Of a stretch of 64,000 nt of DNA, positions 62,652 through 64,000 are shown piece after piece (within the stretch, counting starts at the first letter, position 1; each line of letters opens with the position of its first letter). A model generated the notes under the pieces. That model ran no database searches. It had not been told where the DNA came from and saw only the letters and a program-made list of their open reading frames with translations. Made by a program: the position numbers and the translations under genes. The stretch covers positions 62,001-126,000 of the forward strand of contig NZNT01000030.1 in assembly GCA_002695005.1 (NCBI GenBank), in the 5' to 3' direction. Source of the DNA: Maritimibacter sp. Lineage in GTDB: Bacteria > Pseudomonadota > Alphaproteobacteria > Rhodobacterales > Rhodobacteraceae.

Positions 62652-63290
62652 TTACGCGGCTTCGGCCAGATAGCCGCCGAATGCCGCGTAGTCGTCCGCT
62701 GCATTTGCGTGAATGACATCGCGCGACGCGGGCACGAGGTCGTCCAGTTTCAGCCGGAACTTCGACGCGTTCATGGGTTTGTCGAACGAAACGGGCCGGC
62801 CCGTCATCAGGCTCAGATCCTCTCCGAGTCTTCCAAGCTGCGACACGTCGTATACCTGATCGTAGAGCGTGAGGTCGGGACCCGTGAACAGGATCTGTCT
62901 CAACGCGTGGTGTTTGATGACCGAGGCGGCGGATCGGTAGGCATCGAGGTTCTGGAAGAAGAAGTCCGGGTCTGGCTTGACCGGCAGATCGACGCGGCCC
63001 CGCCGGATATTCGCAGAATTGCGCAGGATATTCCGCGTCGCGACGAGGTCGGTATAAACCGACAAGAGGCGCTTGATCGGGTCGCGGACCACGGTAAAGC
63101 GATGCCACCCGTCGTACCGGTGAAACCGCCTTGGCGCGAAACGGCGGGTCGGCAGTTTCGGATGGACCGCGTATTCGTCGTCCTCTGCGGGTCGTTCGCC
63201 CAACAACTCGGCAATCGCCGTTTTCACCGATGTGCAGCCCGCCTTCGGCACCGCTGAATACGCCATCTCAAATTCGGCAATTTCGATCAT
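62652..63290 (-). CDS. Sulfotransferase family protein (tandem copy 2)
   Basis: This 212-residue paralogue of the previous protein has YSAVPKAGCTSVKTAIAELL, RFTVVRDPIKRLLSVYTDLV and DPDFFFQNLDAYRSA, and ends DYAAFGGYLAEAA (copy 1 ends DYAAFSGFLAAA). The two are clearly related along their whole length and lie 119 bases apart, indicating a local duplication. The ATG at 63290 has AAGGGG upstream. Confidence 0.88.
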   Translation of the reverse strand: MIEIAEFEMAYSAVPKAGCTSVKTAIAELLGERPAEDDEYAVHPKLPTRRFAPRRFHRYDGWHRFTVVRDPIKRLLSVYTDLVATRNILRNSANIRRGRVDLPVKPDPDFFFQNLDAYRSAASVIKHHALRQILFTGPDLTLYDQVYDVSQLGRLGEDLSLMTGRPVSFDKPMNASKFRLKLDDLVPASRDVIHANAADDYAAFGGYLAEAA

Positions 63291-63375
63291 CGCCAGCCCC
63301 TTTTCGCTTATCAACGAGAAGAGGGGTATTGCGGCATCTGGACGAGACGTGGGCAGGATCTTGGAAGCGCGGTGG

Positions 63376-63402
63376 TGATTGTTTGCCGTGTGGAAACAAT
63401 CA
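63376..63402. repeat. Inverted repeat starting at the rimO stop codon
   Basis: TGATTGTTT (63376-63384) and AAACAATCA (63394-63402) form a 9-bp stem with a 9-base loop. On the minus strand the stop codon TGA is the first three bases of the stem. No T-tract follows, so it is only a weak terminator candidate. Confidence 0.35.
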
Positions 63403-64000
63403 GGCGATGAGCTTGCCCCAAAGATCGTATTCCCCGGCTTCGTCCACCTCGACCGTCACGATCTGCCCCGGGACCAGCGCTTCGTGGCCCTCGTCAATGA
63501 ACAGGCAGCCGTCGATTTCGGGCGCATCGGCCTTGGTGCGGCAGGTGGCGGCGTCCGCCTCCACCTCGTCCACGATGACCTCGATCCGTTTGCCAACTTT
63601 CGCCTCGAGCTTGGCCTCGGATATGGCCTGCGCCTTCTCCATGAACCGGTGCCAGCGCTCCTCTTTCACCTCCTCGGGCACATGGTCCGGCAGATCGTTG
63701 GAGCGGGCGCCGTCGACATTCTCGTACTGGAAACACCCGACCCGGTCGAGCTGGGCTTCGTCGAGCCAGTCGAGCAGGACCTGGAATTCCGCTTCCGTCT
63801 CGCCGGGGTAGCCGACGATGAAGGTGGAGCGCAGGGCGATGTCCGGGCAGACGTCCCGCCACGCCGCGATCTCGTCCAGCGTCTTCGCCGCCGCTGCTGG
63901 CCGCGCCATGCGGCGGAGAACGCCGGGATCGGCATGTTGGAACGGGATATCGAGGTAGGGCAGGATCAGCCCCTCGGCCATCAATGGGATGAGCTCGCGC
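63400..64000 (-). CDS. rimO: Ribosomal protein S12 methylthiotransferase RimO (3' part, runs off right edge)
   Basis: About 200 C-terminal residues are present: the end of the radical-SAM domain ([59 protein letters not shown]) and the TRAM domain with [20 protein letters not shown]. These segments identify RimO, which methylthiolates Asp88 of S12. The N-terminal UPF0004 domain and the radical-SAM Cys motif lie outside the window. Confidence 0.93.
   Translation of the reverse strand, partial: RELIPLMAEGLILPYLDIPFQHADPGVLRRMARPAAAAKTLDEIAAWRDVCPDIALRSTFIVGYPGETEAEFQVLLDWLDEAQLDRVGCFQYENVDGARSNDLPDHVPEEVKEERWHRFMEKAQAISEAKLEAKVGKRIEVIVDEVEADAATCRTKADAPEIDGCLFIDEGHEALVPGQIVTVEVDEAGEYDLWGKLIA

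Noticed and set aside
61903-63108. Fusion of the two sulfotransferases into a single 401-codon gene
   Set aside because: The upstream extension reads the second sulfotransferase in another frame. Each protein is complete with its own start and ribosome site.

Overview
The window is GC-rich and tightly packed. Its markers point to a marine-type alphaproteobacterium of the Rhodobacterales (Roseobacter/Rhodobacter group): a FYDLN-acid (TIGR02300) protein, DUF1467, a DUF6455 protein, a glnK-amtB pair, tandem cyclopropane-fatty-acid-synthase-like methyltransferases, alphaproteobacterial PBP1A and rsmD, and many 1- or 4-base gene overlaps. The genus cannot be named from this sequence alone.

Positions 1-5757 hold the end of an uncharacterised specialised-metabolism locus: a thiamine-diphosphate enzyme (5' end outside the window) overlapping a single-module peptide synthetase (condensation-adenylation-carrier-thioesterase plus a helical tail of about 250 residues), and a convergent FkbM methyltransferase.

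Positions 6265-23870 are an integrated mobile element of about 17.6 kb. It lies between two copies of a 15-bp repeat, one of which is the 3' end of an intact tRNA-Ala(GGC). It carries a P4-type tyrosine integrase, an AlpA-like regulator, a Zn-ribbon/Toprim primase-like protein, a RepA-like AAA ATPase, a GTAAC iteron cluster that is a good origin candidate, a DUF5681 protein, and two large proteins resembling podophage DNA-ejection proteins. No capsid, portal, large terminase or tail gene is visible. The rest is an XRE regulator facing a block of unknown genes across a palindrome-rich divergent promoter, a Panacea-domain antitoxin with a small partner (candidate toxin-antitoxin pair), membrane proteins, and a Tat-type flavin amine oxidase near the tRNA end. 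The layout suggests a phage satellite or a reduced prophage and is the most novel part of the window.

Positions 23857-64000 are ordinary chromosome: tRNA-Ala; FYDLN protein; YgjP-type metallopeptidase; GntR regulator with a Tat-type intradiol dioxygenase; amtB-glnK for ammonium uptake; PBP1A; a type I secretion ABC transporter and adaptor without an outer-membrane partner or visible substrate; RidA/GDPD/DUF482/DUF302 genes; peroxiredoxin; ferredoxin reductase-like flavoprotein; an overlapping rsmD-small ORF-HAD run; map; a pair of secreted paralogues; sfsA; tdk; DUF167; nitroreductase with an EI24 protein; a MAPEG protein divergent from a TetR regulator with clear operators; methylmalonyl-CoA epimerase; a receiver-domain protein; GNAT; a Flp-like peptide; hemerythrin; aspS; two CFA-type methyltransferases coupled to a GT87-family membrane glycosyltransferase; carB; sdaA; two tandem sulfotransferases; and the 3' part of rimO, which runs off the right edge.

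Functions are inferred from motifs and protein patterns read by eye; no database search was run.
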